Shown piece after piece: positions 15,122-23,558 of a DNA stretch of 40,858 nucleotides. The position numbers were made by a program, and so were the translations under genes. The first letter of the stretch is position 1; every line of letters begins with the position of its first letter. The notes under the pieces were generated by a model that was given only the letters and a program-made list of their open reading frames with translations, did not search any database and was not told the origin of the DNA. Source of the DNA: Clostridiales bacterium (GTDB lineage Bacteria; Bacillota; Clostridia; Lachnospirales; Lachnospiraceae); the NCBI GenBank assembly GCA_029098165.1, contig JAQXNU010000283.1:1-40858 (forward strand), read 5' to 3'.

Positions 15122-16021
15122 TTACGGTATCTGATAACCATATGCTTCAAAAATCTCTAATGGCAATTCCACGCGCACCGTCTTTAATGGATCAACCACC
15201 TGACAAACTGCCATATCTGACTTCAATGACATCAACATACCTGCGTTGACGATATTACCATGTAACACTACCGATAAAAACTCAAACATCTTCGTAGCTG
15301 CCATCTTGCCAGCCTCATCTAACGTTTTTGCTGATTGAATGGTACTTGCCTTTCCTCTGCTGACTAAGAATGGAGTTGGTAAGATACAGTTCTTAAGAAC
15401 AGAAACTCTAACGGTAACTTCTCCTGAAATCTCAAGACCACAGATCATCACTTCGCCATCTCCCATAAGAGCGTGAAGATCCCCCATCGATAACAAAGCT
15501 CCCTCGGTACCAACCGGCAAATATAACGTAGAACCTTTTACAATCTTATTGCAATCCATATTTCCGCCATGATAATCCGGAGTTTCTGTCAAGATTCCTT
15601 CTCCACTCGGTGCCGTACCGATTACACCAATCATTGGATCGATTGTGAGAGTAAGTTTATCGTCAAACTGAACCTGTTCATTTACAATTGGGAAAATACG
15701 CGCCGTTTTCGTATCATACGCTTCATGAAAAGCTCCGGCAGTAGGTGAGGTACGCATGATTCCCTGATTTGCTACAACAATATCTAGGATTTCTACTTTT
15801 AAGACATCTCCTGGTTTTGCTCCATTAATATATAATGGACCTGTTGCTGGATTTTCTAATGGATCTGGTTTGTCACCATAAGGACGTTCCTCCGATGTAA
15901 TACTTCCATCGTAACAGTCTCTTGTCTCAAAAACTACCGTGTCCCCATCACAACAATAAGCTGCTGGTACATTGTTCTTGTCTAAGATATCAGTTACATG
16001 TTCCTTCGAAATTCTTAGCAT
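15122..16021 (-). CDS. Acetamidase/formamidase family protein
   Basis: A 299-residue protein with the FmdA_AmdA pattern (PF03069-type): NPATGPLYINGAKPGDVLKVEILDI near residues 58-83, then an HGGNMDCNKIVKGSTLYLPV block (about 151-170) and GDLHALMGDGEVMICGLEIS (about 182-201). In characterised members these residues form the amidase metal site. The family hydrolyses formamide, acetamide or similar short amides to ammonia and the acid. The protein is somewhat shorter than the ~400-residue actinobacterial enzymes, as is usual for the Firmicute group. The true substrate is unknown. A GC-rich hairpin separates it from the upstream sigma-like gene, and a strong terminator follows. Confidence 0.88.
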   Translation of the reverse strand: MLRISKEHVTDILDKNNVPAAYCCDGDTVVFETRDCYDGSITSEERPYGDKPDPLENPATGPLYINGAKPGDVLKVEILDIVVANQGIMRTSPTAGAFHEAYDTKTARIFPIVNEQVQFDDKLTLTIDPMIGVIGTAPSGEGILTETPDYHGGNMDCNKIVKGSTLYLPVGTEGALLSMGDLHALMGDGEVMICGLEISGEVTVRVSVLKNCILPTPFLVSRGKASTIQSAKTLDEAGKMAATKMFEFLSVVLHGNIVNAGMLMSLKSDMAVCQVVDPLKTVRVELPLEIFEAYGYQIP

Positions 16022-16044
16022 AAATTTCTCTCCTTTATGTATGT

Positions 16045-16077
16045 ACGGGGCTGTTGTACTTTACACAACTGCCCCGT
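16045..16077 (-). other. GC-rich stem-loop between sigma-like and acetamidase genes
   Basis: ACGGGGC (16045-16051) pairs with GCCCCGT (16071-16077), and GTTGT pairs with ACAAC inside after one mismatch. There is no U-run on either strand, and the acetamidase ribosome-binding site follows closely. It may be a processing site, a weak attenuator or a terminator of an unusual kind. Confidence 0.45.
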
Positions 16078-16081
16078 AAAA

Positions 16082-16930
16082 TTAATCATTATTCTTTACT
16101 AAACGTAAGATATCCTCAATTTCCTGCTCTGGTATCTTTGTATAATCCGCTAATTCTTTATTGGTAGGAATTCGAACATTCTCTTCTGCTAGATATTTAC
16201 GTGCTTCATTGATCAATGTTGTTTTCGCAATGATCGTAGCTTCCCAATCATCAGTTTCCATAATCTCATCAATATAGTCTTCCATCGCTTTTTGAATGGA
16301 TTCTTTGAGATACTCTTCCACATCGATCATCTTCTTAAGGCCAAGAAGTTGGTTCATACCACTGATCAGTCCAATATTTCCTTCCTGGATTAAATCTTCA
16401 TAATTCACGTTATTCGCAGAATATGTCTTTGCAAGTTCTACCACACGACTTAACCAGTCATCGGATATGCGGTCCATAACCGAAATATCTCCATCGATCA
16501 GACGCATGTAAAGTTCTTGCGCTTCGTTATTCGCTAAAGTATTAATATCACCCAGATCTTCTAGATACATCGCAAGGAATTTTGAATTATCAACCGACTT
16601 TTCAAATTCTGTTTTTACGACTGGCTTAACCTTTTCCTTGGGATGATAGTGATATTCACTAGCTTCGAAATCACTTATATCTTCGATTTTGCCTCCAAAC
16701 TCATCCTCTTCGGATTCGGTTTCTTCCTTCACCTCTTCCTCCTTCGTTGGCTCTTCTTGTCCTAACATCGGATTCTGAAGATAGTTATATACCATTGTCA
16801 ACTGTTCTTCATTTAATTCTATATCATCAAAATAGGAAATGATCTCTTCTCGCGTTAATGGCTCTTGTGCTACCTTGGCAACCTCAGCAACGGATCGAAG
16901 AGTCTCCATAAATTTTACCTTATCTATCAT
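16082..16930 (-). CDS. Sigma-70-like protein lacking regions 2.4 and 4
   Basis: The start is placed at ATG 16930, because GGAGG directly precedes it; the frame also runs upstream to 16969 across that site. The product is about 282 residues. The N-terminal 120 residues are acidic and low in complexity. Residues 130-205 match sigma regions 1.2 to 2.2: MYLEDLGDINTLANNEAQEL, then LSRVVELAKTYSANNVNYEDLIQEGNIGLISG, where DLIQEGNIGL is the core-RNA-polymerase-binding signature. The aromatic-rich 2.3/2.4 segment that melts and reads the -10 box is not visible. A short region-3-like segment follows (RIPTNKELADYTKIPEQEI), and the protein ends without region 4. It could bind core polymerase without reading a promoter. 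Function unknown. Confidence 0.7.
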   Translation of the reverse strand: MIDKVKFMETLRSVAEVAKVAQEPLTREEIISYFDDIELNEEQLTMVYNYLQNPMLGQEEPTKEEEVKEETESEEDEFGGKIEDISDFEASEYHYHPKEKVKPVVKTEFEKSVDNSKFLAMYLEDLGDINTLANNEAQELYMRLIDGDISVMDRISDDWLSRVVELAKTYSANNVNYEDLIQEGNIGLISGMNQLLGLKKMIDVEEYLKESIQKAMEDYIDEIMETDDWEATIIAKTTLINEARKYLAEENVRIPTNKELADYTKIPEQEIEDILRLVKNND

Positions 16931-17043
16931 TTTTCCTCCAAAAGTTTTCTTACATTTAATTCTTACCATACATTCTGTGGATAAAACATCAACGTTATTC
17001 TACTACAAACATAATAAAAATACTAGCTATAATTTATGTATCC

Positions 17044-17097
17044 AAAAAGCCCAATACCGAAACCCAACTATGTTTTCTTCTATATCGGGCCTTTTGC
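17044..17097 (-). terminator. Terminator of the four-helix-bundle gene
   Basis: AAAGCCCAATA (about 17045-17055) pairs with TATCGGGCCTTT (about 17083-17094) with a bulge and G-U pairs. On the minus strand it ends in CTTTTTGG. It lies just after the stop of the 17120-17554 gene. Confidence 0.65.
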
Positions 17098-17119
17098 AAA
17101 ATGATATCAGATCATGAAA

Positions 17120-17554
17120 CTAAAGATAGCATCTTAAGTCTTTGATTAGCGTTTCTTCAATATCAATCAATTTTCGTGTAATCTCTTTTGCTTTATCATT
17201 CGCATCCTTATATTTATTTAAATACTTATGAAGGGATTTGGTTCCCATGTTACATCCATCGGTTATCAAATCTGAAACTTCCTGATCCGAACCATTCGTC
17301 ATCAATTTCATATTGATTTTCATCCAGGACATTGCTTTAGCAATTGGATTCGGATCCTTTTCCGCATCATGATATTCATTGAGAAGGTTATGGGTTTCAT
17401 CTCCAAGTGCTTCGTGCTCCTGTTTACTCTTTGAAAGTAAATCCCTTAATTTATCATCTTTTACTGCATCAAATACTTCATCAATTGAAGTAACCGCCAT
17501 TTTTACACCAGCATTGCATTCCTTTAAAAGTTTGATTGTGTCGTCTTCTATCAT
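17120..17554 (-). CDS. Four-helix-bundle protein, DUF2383 / PA2169-like
   Basis: A 144-residue, all-helical cytosolic protein. The pattern of long amphipathic helices (about residues 3-30, 32-62, 70-90, 96-140) and its start, DDTIKLLKECNAGVKMAVTSIDEVF, resemble the ferritin-like DUF2383 family. The loop KDPNPIAKAMSWMKINMKLM is where the family has its PxxGKxxRxW-type segment. No convincing di-iron ExxH pairs are visible, so iron binding should not be assumed. In other bacteria relatives are stress-associated, but the role here is unknown. It has its own ribosome-binding site (AGGAGA) and terminator. Confidence 0.65.
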   Translation of the reverse strand: MIEDDTIKLLKECNAGVKMAVTSIDEVFDAVKDDKLRDLLSKSKQEHEALGDETHNLLNEYHDAEKDPNPIAKAMSWMKINMKLMTNGSDQEVSDLITDGCNMGTKSLHKYLNKYKDANDKAKEITRKLIDIEETLIKDLRCYL

Positions 17555-17691
17555 AATTTCATCTCCTATGACTTAGAAACAATGTTATGCTTCTTATCAT
17601 AGTATGTTCGGTTCCTACTATTTCATTCTACTCTATACGATCAATTCTCATCGTTCATTCCGTATAAATGCTTCCATTCATCTCTTAAATC

Positions 17692-17745
17692 AAAAAAGCT
17701 GTTACAAAATGTATGAATTCTGCTTCCTACATTCTGCAACAACTC
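17692..17745 (-). terminator. Terminator of the SseB-domain gene
   Basis: AGCTGTTACAAAATGTA (17697-17713) pairs with TACATTCTGCAACAACT (17728-17744) through several G-U pairs. On the minus strand it ends in TTTTTTG. It lies 15 bases after the stop of the gene. Confidence 0.75.
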
Positions 17746-17758
17746 TCATTCTTTATGT

Positions 17759-19258
17759 TTATGCGTCAAATGAACATGCGATATTTAATCGCTGACATTC
17801 TTCTTTTATTTCTCTCATATTGTTTTCATTTAAAATGAGGTTTTCACCATATGGATTGATTGCAACACCACTACCATTGCCAATGCTAATTGCATCTAAG
17901 ATTGTTAATACGGCTCCATTCCATTCATCTTTATCGTAAAGCTTTTCAAATTCCATCCAATCAGAGAACACTGGGATATATTCCTCATCCTCAGTATTCG
18001 TTATCTTCGCAAACACCATTTGACCATCGTCTGTAAATCTAATCTTATCTCCAACTCGTTCTGCATTTCCCTGTGTTTTCATTGGAACAAGATACTTAGC
18101 TTTACAGATCTCTTCGATCATCGCATTTTCTTTTGCCTTAATCACCTCTGGACGCTGAGCATAGTTAACTTTCCAGCGAAGCTCCCCAAAGAAATCGATC
18201 ATTGCAAATCGTAACTTTGGATTAAAAATTGGTGCAGATGCACCTTCCATCTTCGAATAATCTGGTACTTCAACGATTTCCGAACGATCTAGTACCACAC
18301 GATATTGTCCATTATCAATGTTAAGCTTTTCGGCTCCGATAATATAGAGATAAACAAAGAAGTTTACACGATCATTCATCATACCCTTCTTAAGTTCTTT
18401 TACCTCAAGCATACGATATCTCTGCGCATAATAATCAACCGCATCTTTTGCAAATTCCTCTGCGGAGTAAACATCGACAAATCCTTCATTAATAAATGGA
18501 CAGTTTGTATTCTTGTCCACAGTTACGTAAAGTTTGTCCGCTTCTTGAATTTTTTCAATGATTGCCTCACGGCATATACGATCACGCTCTAAGAAATCTG
18601 ACATTGGATGTTTGGAGTTATAAATATTTAAAGAATTCAATAAGTAGATTGACTCTTGAATCGTAAGATCCTGAAGGTCTTCTTTCTTTAACTCAGTAAA
18701 TAAAATTCTAGGTCCAATCTCATTCTTTCTTGCAAAGGAAACTTTATTTGGTGAACTTTCATGAAGTTCTTTCTCTTTCTCTTTTAAAAGTTCTTCCACA
18801 TTCAGTTTTTCAATACGGTCACCCTCTAACATGGAGGTACTTACAAGAAGGTTTCCTTTTACAACTTCTTCTCTATTGATTTCTGGAAGATATAATCCAT
18901 AATATGTGCCATAAGTATGCGTACCTTTTTCCGTAGCCTCCTCAAGACGATTATTCGCCTGATCGATAGAAGCAATCGTACATCCACCTAAAACTCTACC
19001 TTCTTGGTTTACATAAAGAACTTGTTCTTTTTCATTTATTTTTCCAATTAAGACCTGAGCGATTACTTTGGTACCGCCCTCTGTTGCTGGATACATTTCT
19101 TTGATATAACATAAGAAATCATTGTCCTGCTTCTCTGGTTTTGCTTCTGGTTCCTTTTCAGTCGCCTCAATGTTTACTTGTTCCTGTGTTGTCTGTTCTA
19201 TTGTATTATCGACTTCTTGTTTCTCGCTTTTCTTCTTAAATGAATTAAATATCCCCAT
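17759..19258 (-). CDS. SseB-domain protein
   Basis: A 499-residue soluble protein. After a charged N-terminal tail (residues 1-45, K/E/Q-rich) it has a beta-type domain (FLCYIKEMYP to YLPEINREE), a helical middle section, and a central unit (DKLYVTVDKNTNCPFINEGFVDVYSAEEFAKDAV). The C-terminal domain matches the SseB N-terminal family (PF07179-type): KYLVPMKTQG, YIPVFSDWMEFEKLY and GVAINPYGENLILN. The middle unit has the same sequence order (value, expected value, entity, field) as SseB and may be a diverged repeat. SseB-type domains are common in Firmicutes with no agreed function. No secretion genes are nearby, so the enterobacterial SseB name should not imply type III secretion. Confidence 0.75.
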   Translation of the reverse strand: MGIFNSFKKKSEKQEVDNTIEQTTQEQVNIEATEKEPEAKPEKQDNDFLCYIKEMYPATEGGTKVIAQVLIGKINEKEQVLYVNQEGRVLGGCTIASIDQANNRLEEATEKGTHTYGTYYGLYLPEINREEVVKGNLLVSTSMLEGDRIEKLNVEELLKEKEKELHESSPNKVSFARKNEIGPRILFTELKKEDLQDLTIQESIYLLNSLNIYNSKHPMSDFLERDRICREAIIEKIQEADKLYVTVDKNTNCPFINEGFVDVYSAEEFAKDAVDYYAQRYRMLEVKELKKGMMNDRVNFFVYLYIIGAEKLNIDNGQYRVVLDRSEIVEVPDYSKMEGASAPIFNPKLRFAMIDFFGELRWKVNYAQRPEVIKAKENAMIEEICKAKYLVPMKTQGNAERVGDKIRFTDDGQMVFAKITNTEDEEYIPVFSDWMEFEKLYDKDEWNGAVLTILDAISIGNGSGVAINPYGENLILNENNMREIKEECQRLNIACSFDA

Positions 19259-19350
19259 ATTTTACCTCGCTTCATCAAGTTAATCCTTAACGGAATTACT
19301 ACCATTTTATCTCAATCTTGTAATTAGTGCAACCTACTTTCGTAAAATCA

Positions 19351-19792
19351 CTATGAAAATGCCGTGCCAATTCCTTGGATGATCTCCAACGGCTGGGACG
19401 GATAAATCTCTATAATCTTGGTATGTTCTAAACCAGAACGGTCATTTTTTGATTTATTCGAAAGATGTACTACAAGGATCACGTTACAATCCGTATGTTT
19501 AATGGTATGATTGGAATATTGTCCACTGTATGATCACCGTAATCGTTAATATGTATGCCGCCATCTGCATAACGTTCTCCATCGATCATAATTGGTGGAA
19601 ACATAACTGGAATCGCACAAGATGCCAGAATAATATTTAAAATTTCATTCGGTTCATAATCGCGTTAGCGAAAAACTCTGGTTGCTTCTGATCGACAAGA
19701 TTCAACTCCCATAGAGTCCGTAACACTCCTGTTTCATATGCGCCCTTGGCTCCACCGCCTGCAAAAACTAGACCAATCCTCAATTGATTCAT
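19351..19792 (-). pseudogene. Patatin-like phospholipase pseudogene
   Basis: The first frame (ATG 19792) reads MNQLRIGLVFAGGGAKGAYE, the oxyanion-hole motif of patatin-like lipases, then continues for about 30 residues to a stop. A second frame continues with LASCAIPVMFPPIMIDGERYADGG, which includes the catalytic Asp in DGG, and a third reads VILVVHLSNKSKNDRSGLEH to a stop at 19351. The GxSxG nucleophile segment and roughly 80-100 residues between the first two blocks are missing. At least two frame changes and one internal deletion make this a dead gene. Confidence 0.88.
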
Positions 19793-19881
19793 TTTATCTT
19801 CATACATTAACATAACCTCAGATAATCAATTATTATCCTATGATAATGCATTTCTATTACTTATGTCAACAAAGGAATGTT

Positions 19882-20397
19882 TTACAAAGATCGGATAAAC
19901 TGCTCTGCAGTTATGATCTTTCCCGACTCTTTCACTTGACTAGATAAAAATGTGATCGTAGCAGGCACTTCTTCACAATGACTAGATCCAACTGCAACTT
20001 TTATTTTACTATTTATGATAGACATTGAGATTTGTGTAAGATTTTGTTTTTCCTTTTCCTTGTCTAGCGTACTAATTTTCACTACAATTGTCTCAGAAAT
20101 TGTATGGATCGTCATCTCATGATCACATACTCCATAGTTATCTTTGACATACTGAGCAAATGCACAGATTGCGTTATAATTCTGTTCTTCAAGATTTCCG
20201 TTCACGTCAAACGATTTTACATAACTTAAATGATTGTCGTCGCAATATCCCATGATAATACCATTCGCGCCAACTCCAAAATGATGATTACAGAGACGTC
20301 GGATCTTTTCTGATGTCAATTCATATTGATTGCGTTTTGTATCGAATAGTAAATAATCCTTTCCATTTACTCTATACTTTTCAAAATAATATTCCAT
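19882..20397 (-). CDS. DapF-like half protein lacking the catalytic cysteine
   Basis: A 171-residue protein that resembles only the N-terminal domain of diaminopimelate epimerase: an NGKDYLLFDTKRNQ segment in place of GNDFVxID, then ELTSEKIRRLCNHHFGVGANGIIMG and SFDVNGNLEEQNYNAICAFAQYVKDNYG. In DapF the last block is normally EMCGNGIRCFA; here CGNG has become NYNA, so the acid-base cysteine is gone. The C-terminal domain with the second cysteine is absent, and length is about 60% of the normal ~275. It cannot be an epimerase. It may be an adapted small protein or a degrading gene with an intact frame. The ribosome-binding site is weak. Confidence 0.6.
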   Translation of the reverse strand: MEYYFEKYRVNGKDYLLFDTKRNQYELTSEKIRRLCNHHFGVGANGIIMGYCDDNHLSYVKSFDVNGNLEEQNYNAICAFAQYVKDNYGVCDHEMTIHTISETIVVKISTLDKEKEKQNLTQISMSIINSKIKVAVGSSHCEEVPATITFLSSQVKESGKIITAEQFIRSL

Positions 20398-20582
20398 GTG
20401 ATATCGCCTACTTTCATTGTATTATCGTTGTTCCTTCTTTACTATTATAATACACAACACCTTTTGAAATAGAAATAGCAGAATATGCTCGATATATTGC
20501 ATTTTCTGCTCTCTCAAAAAATTATGTATTATATTTGCAAAAATTCTGATAATTCTTGGTAGAATCAGCCTTTTTTCTCAAA

Positions 20583-20611
20583 TTGACTTTTGAATTTTCC
20601 TATAATACAAT
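20583..20611 (+). promoter_or_regulatory. Promoter of the AraC-type regulator
   Basis: TTGACT (20583-20588), 17 bases, TACAAT (20606-20611), about 40 bases upstream of the AraC start. A TATAAT at 20601-20606 also lies close but would have a short spacer. Confidence 0.65.
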
Positions 20612-20648
20612 GATATTAATATAATATTATGCAGGAAAGGAGATCTCA

Positions 20649-21539
20649 ATGGAAAGTAACCAGATTGTAAAGCGCGGCTATCTTAATGATAACTTTCGCT
20701 TATTTCATTTAAAGGATTCCAAAGCCGAAACAATTGATTATCATTACCACGAATTCTCAAAAGTGATTTTATTCATCTCTGGTAATGTTACTTATATGGT
20801 AGAAGGAAAAACCTATCAATTAAAGCCATGGGATATCCTTTTGGTTCAACATCACGAGATTCATCGTTCCATCATTCAACCTGGCAAACAATACGAGCGT
20901 ATCATTCTCTGGATTAACCGTGAATTTTTAGAACAGCCTCTTTTACAACCATACAATTTAAATCAATGTTTTGTAACAACGATGGAGACAAGGACTAACC
21001 TTGTTCGTACCAATGCAAAACAGCGAATCGAATTCTATAATCTGCTCAACGAACTCAAACATTCGATGAACAACAAAGAATTTGGTTATGAACTCTATTC
21101 CTATACCCTGTTTCTACAGGCAATGATTGTATTAAATCGATTATCAACGATGCATCAAAAGCTAGATGCCAAAAATCTAGCTCAGTCCAATCAGACCGTA
21201 GATCAGATGATTGAATATATTCAGCAGAATCTTTCAGGTGATCTTAGCATCGAAACGATTTCCAAACAATTATACTTAAGCTCATCTTATCTTATGCATC
21301 TGTTTAAAGATACGACTGGTACCTCCTTACATTCTTATATTAATAAAAAACGCTTATCTAATGCTGTTGATCTACTCAAACAAGGAATCCCTGCTACAAC
21401 AGCTAGCGTGCAAAGTGGTTTTAGTGATTACTCGACTTTTATACGTAACTTCCGTAAAACCTATCACTGCACCCCAAAGCAGTATATGGAAAATAGTACA
21501 GGAACCTCCCCTTTCCCAACCAAGGGATTACGCGAATAA
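20649..21539 (+). CDS. AraC family transcriptional regulator with cupin sensor
   Basis: A 296-residue regulator. Residues 1-110 form a cupin-type sensor with HYHEFSKVILFISGNVTYMV and LKPWDILLVQHHEIHRS, the usual metal-like His positions of sugar-sensing AraC proteins. Residues 185-285 hold the two helix-turn-helices: LSIETISKQLYLSSSYLMHLFK and ATTASVQSGFSDYSTFIRNF, followed by KTYHCTPKQY. It starts after AGGAAAGGAG. The nearest downstream plus-strand gene is far away, so it may control a distant target or the divergently oriented relics. Ligand unknown. A bidirectional terminator follows. Confidence 0.88.
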   Translation: MESNQIVKRGYLNDNFRLFHLKDSKAETIDYHYHEFSKVILFISGNVTYMVEGKTYQLKPWDILLVQHHEIHRSIIQPGKQYERIILWINREFLEQPLLQPYNLNQCFVTTMETRTNLVRTNAKQRIEFYNLLNELKHSMNNKEFGYELYSYTLFLQAMIVLNRLSTMHQKLDAKNLAQSNQTVDQMIEYIQQNLSGDLSIETISKQLYLSSSYLMHLFKDTTGTSLHSYINKKRLSNAVDLLKQGIPATTASVQSGFSDYSTFIRNFRKTYHCTPKQYMENSTGTSPFPTKGLRE

Positions 21540-21582
21540 ATCTTATTAATTTATGTTTCTCACACCCATCCTTACGAAATAA

Positions 21583-21640
21583 GAAAAAGTGGGATGAAAG
21601 TAAGAACCTCATTGTTCCTTCTTTCATCCCACCTTTTCTT
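21583..21640. terminator. Bidirectional terminator
   Basis: GTGGGATGAAAG (21589-21600) pairs with CTTTCATCCCAC (21621-21632), extended by AAGAAC/GTTCCTT. A- and T-runs flank both sides. It lies between the AraC gene and the hydrogenase relic, which converge on it. Confidence 0.8.
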
Positions 21641-21642
21641 AA

Positions 21643-22205
21643 CTATTCTAAAACTTCGAACTCAATTGCTTTACTCTTTGCCCAATCCACAAGTTCTTTC
21701 GTTGTTAATACATAATCATTATCACGCATATCTTCCATACCATGATACTTTCCTGCTGCATTCATCTCATCTCTACGAATTTCCGCTTTTTTAGCAGTAC
21801 ATGGTGCAATTGTCACGTTTACAATTCGAGCAGGATCAATTCCCATTTTCTTTGCAAAATAAGTTTTATCGTAGCTCCCTGCATACCAATCGGGCTTTTT
21901 GCTGATGATATCTGTGGTAATAACTCTGGACAAAAAGTTTCTGCAAACTCTACGCAAGATGGACAACAACTTGTGAACTGTGGTAATGGCTTAGAACCAG
22001 TCGTAATACGTTCAATAAGTTCACTAGCTTCTTCCATGATTGTTAGATCTGCACCAAAGTTTACATCTAACACATAGTCAGCTCCTAACTTTTTCAGTAA
22101 GGATACCATTTTCCCTTTCACAAAAGAACCAGCTTCAAGACCAAACGCATCACCTAATGCAATACGAACTGCTGGAGCAGTACTAAATACTACAATTTTT
22201 TCTGC
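21643..22205 (-). pseudogene. [FeFe]-hydrogenase catalytic domain pseudogene
   Basis: The minus strand encodes a stretch of the H-cluster domain with no start codon: FSTAPAVRIALGDAFGLEAG, VLDVNFGADLTIMEEASEL, then the L1 motif TSCCP (here TSCCPSCVEF). The frame breaks near 21890, consistent with loss of one A in an A-run, and continues in another frame with KKMGIDPARIVNVTIAPCTAKK (the L2 motif, usual form MPCTAKK) to VLTTKELVDWAKSKAIEFEVLE and a stop. The ferredoxin-like N-terminal domains and the C-terminal third with the last H-cluster cysteines are missing. It is a two-sided truncation plus a frameshift and cannot be an active hydrogenase. Confidence 0.9.
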
Positions 22206-22241
22206 TCATTTAGTCACTTGTACTTTTTACCATACCAGTAG

Positions 22242-22952
22242 TTATATACAGCGAAGCGCAGAATGTTCAAATGGTGTTCCATGTCCTGGATGAATCATCG
22301 TTACCCCTTTTTGTAAGATCTTATTTGCACTGATTCTTAAAATCTGAAAATCCTGAGCATTGATTGCAATCGAAGGCTTTTTGTTATTTGCAAACATATC
22401 TCCTGCAATCAAATTGCCTTTACTGTCTAGAATTGCAATGGAACCAGGCGTGTGCCCGGGAACATGATAAACTCTTCCATCAAAGCCATATGTACTTAAA
22501 TCATCATTGTCATTTAATAAAATATCGGGAGTAAACCGTTCAAACTCCGAATAGACTTTGGTCATTAACTTCTTAATCTTGGAATCCATCACCTTAAAGA
22601 CCATTTTTAATACCATAGATTCATAATTGGAATTTACAAGATAGCAATCTGGGTCTGCTTTCTCAACCATCGATACATCTTGACTACTCATTGCAATCTT
22701 GGCATGAAATCGTTCTCTGAAATATTTTGCATTACAAGCATGATCGTTATCACCATGAGTAAGTAAGATCAGTTTCAGATTCTGATCGGTCACACCCAAA
22801 GCAAGCAATTGTTTCTCTAGCTTTTCTCTTCGGTCATCATACTGTTTATCCATAAACATATGTCCACCAGTGTCTACAAGCATAAAGCTGTGTTCCTTCT
22901 TAACCAAATACGCATTAACTCCACCTAAATCAATCCATTGAATCTCCTGCAT
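22242..22952 (-). CDS. MBL-fold metallo-hydrolase
   Basis: A 236-residue metallo-beta-lactamase-fold protein. Metal-binding motifs appear in order: THGDNDH (residues 65-71; the second His of the usual HxHxDH is Asp), VPGHTPGS (about 165-172), AGDMF (about 193-197) and PGHGTPF (about 224-230). Such enzymes are broad hydrolases; the substrate cannot be told. Length is normal. It is the second gene of a two-gene unit with a PadR regulator 22 bases upstream, so its expression is probably controlled by a small-molecule signal sensed by PadR. The start follows AAAGGAGAG. Confidence 0.85.
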   Translation of the reverse strand: MQEIQWIDLGGVNAYLVKKEHSFMLVDTGGHMFMDKQYDDRREKLEKQLLALGVTDQNLKLILLTHGDNDHACNAKYFRERFHAKIAMSSQDVSMVEKADPDCYLVNSNYESMVLKMVFKVMDSKIKKLMTKVYSEFERFTPDILLNDNDDLSTYGFDGRVYHVPGHTPGSIAILDSKGNLIAGDMFANNKKPSIAINAQDFQILRISANKILQKGVTMIHPGHGTPFEHSALRCI

Positions 22953-22974
22953 ACTAACTCTCCTTTCACAATCT

Positions 22975-23517
22975 CTATTTCATCGGTTGGATCAGTTCTT
23001 GCAACGGTGCTTTTTCCTTAACCGTCTGACACCACAGAATAATGCTTTGTAATTTGCAGATTCCAAAATACAACGTAGACAATTTGTAATAAAAGTCGTC
23101 TTGATTCTTCAGTCCTTCAAACTGCTTCTTCTTTTCCAGCAAGACATTCAGATAGTCCTTCAGCGACTTTTCATATGTGTCAATCTGCTTTACAACAGTT
23201 TCATATGGTAACTGATCAAAGAAGAATACTTTTGCCATAAATGTCTCTATAGAACCACCTGTCTCTTCTAAGTCTTTTAACCATTCTTGAAATTTCTCTT
23301 TTCCTTTGGGCTGAATGGTGTAAACCTTTCTCTTTTTCATTCCTTTTTCTTCTTCACAAGATACGCATCCCTCCTTCGTTAATTTCGTAAGGATTGGATA
23401 GATGCTTCCGTAACTTGCCTTGTAAAACATACCAATTCCATGCTCAATACATTTTCGGATGTCATATCCAGATAACGAATCTGAGCATAATACTCCTAAG
23501 ATAATATAATCTAACAT
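22975..23517 (-). CDS. PadR family transcriptional regulator
   Basis: A 180-residue protein with the PadR winged helix at residues 1-75: ILGVLCSDSLSGYDIRKCIE, then YKASYGSIYPILTKLTKEGCV and KRKVYTIQPKGKEKFQEWL. The C-terminal part (about 85-175) is a helical dimer domain typical of the Vir/PadR subfamily 2 proteins. It is the first gene of a transcript continuing into the MBL hydrolase. An inverted repeat with an extra half-site lies directly upstream, consistent with autorepression. Ligand unknown. Confidence 0.88.
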   Translation of the reverse strand: MLDYIILGVLCSDSLSGYDIRKCIEHGIGMFYKASYGSIYPILTKLTKEGCVSCEEEKGMKKRKVYTIQPKGKEKFQEWLKDLEETGGSIETFMAKVFFFDQLPYETVVKQIDTYEKSLKDYLNVLLEKKKQFEGLKNQDDFYYKLSTLYFGICKLQSIILWCQTVKEKAPLQELIQPMK

Positions 23518-23528
23518 AATGTCCTCCG

Positions 23529-23558
23529 TATATCGTTTCGTTATATCGTTCCGATATA
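23529..23558 (-). promoter_or_regulatory. Putative PadR operator
   Basis: TATATCG (23542-23548), 3 bases, CGATATA (23552-23558) is a perfect inverted repeat; a third TATATCG lies at 23529-23535, 13 bases from the first. The group starts 12 bases before the PadR start codon. Binding is inferred from position. Confidence 0.6.

Noticed and set aside
17759..19258. Type III secretion link for the SseB-domain protein
   Set aside because: The SseB name of the domain comes from enterobacterial and sulfur-metabolism usage; no secretion genes are present and the domain is common in Firmicutes.
21742..22077. 111-codon plus-strand frame
   Set aside because: It is antisense to the hydrogenase relic, whose minus-strand translation clearly matches the H-cluster domain.
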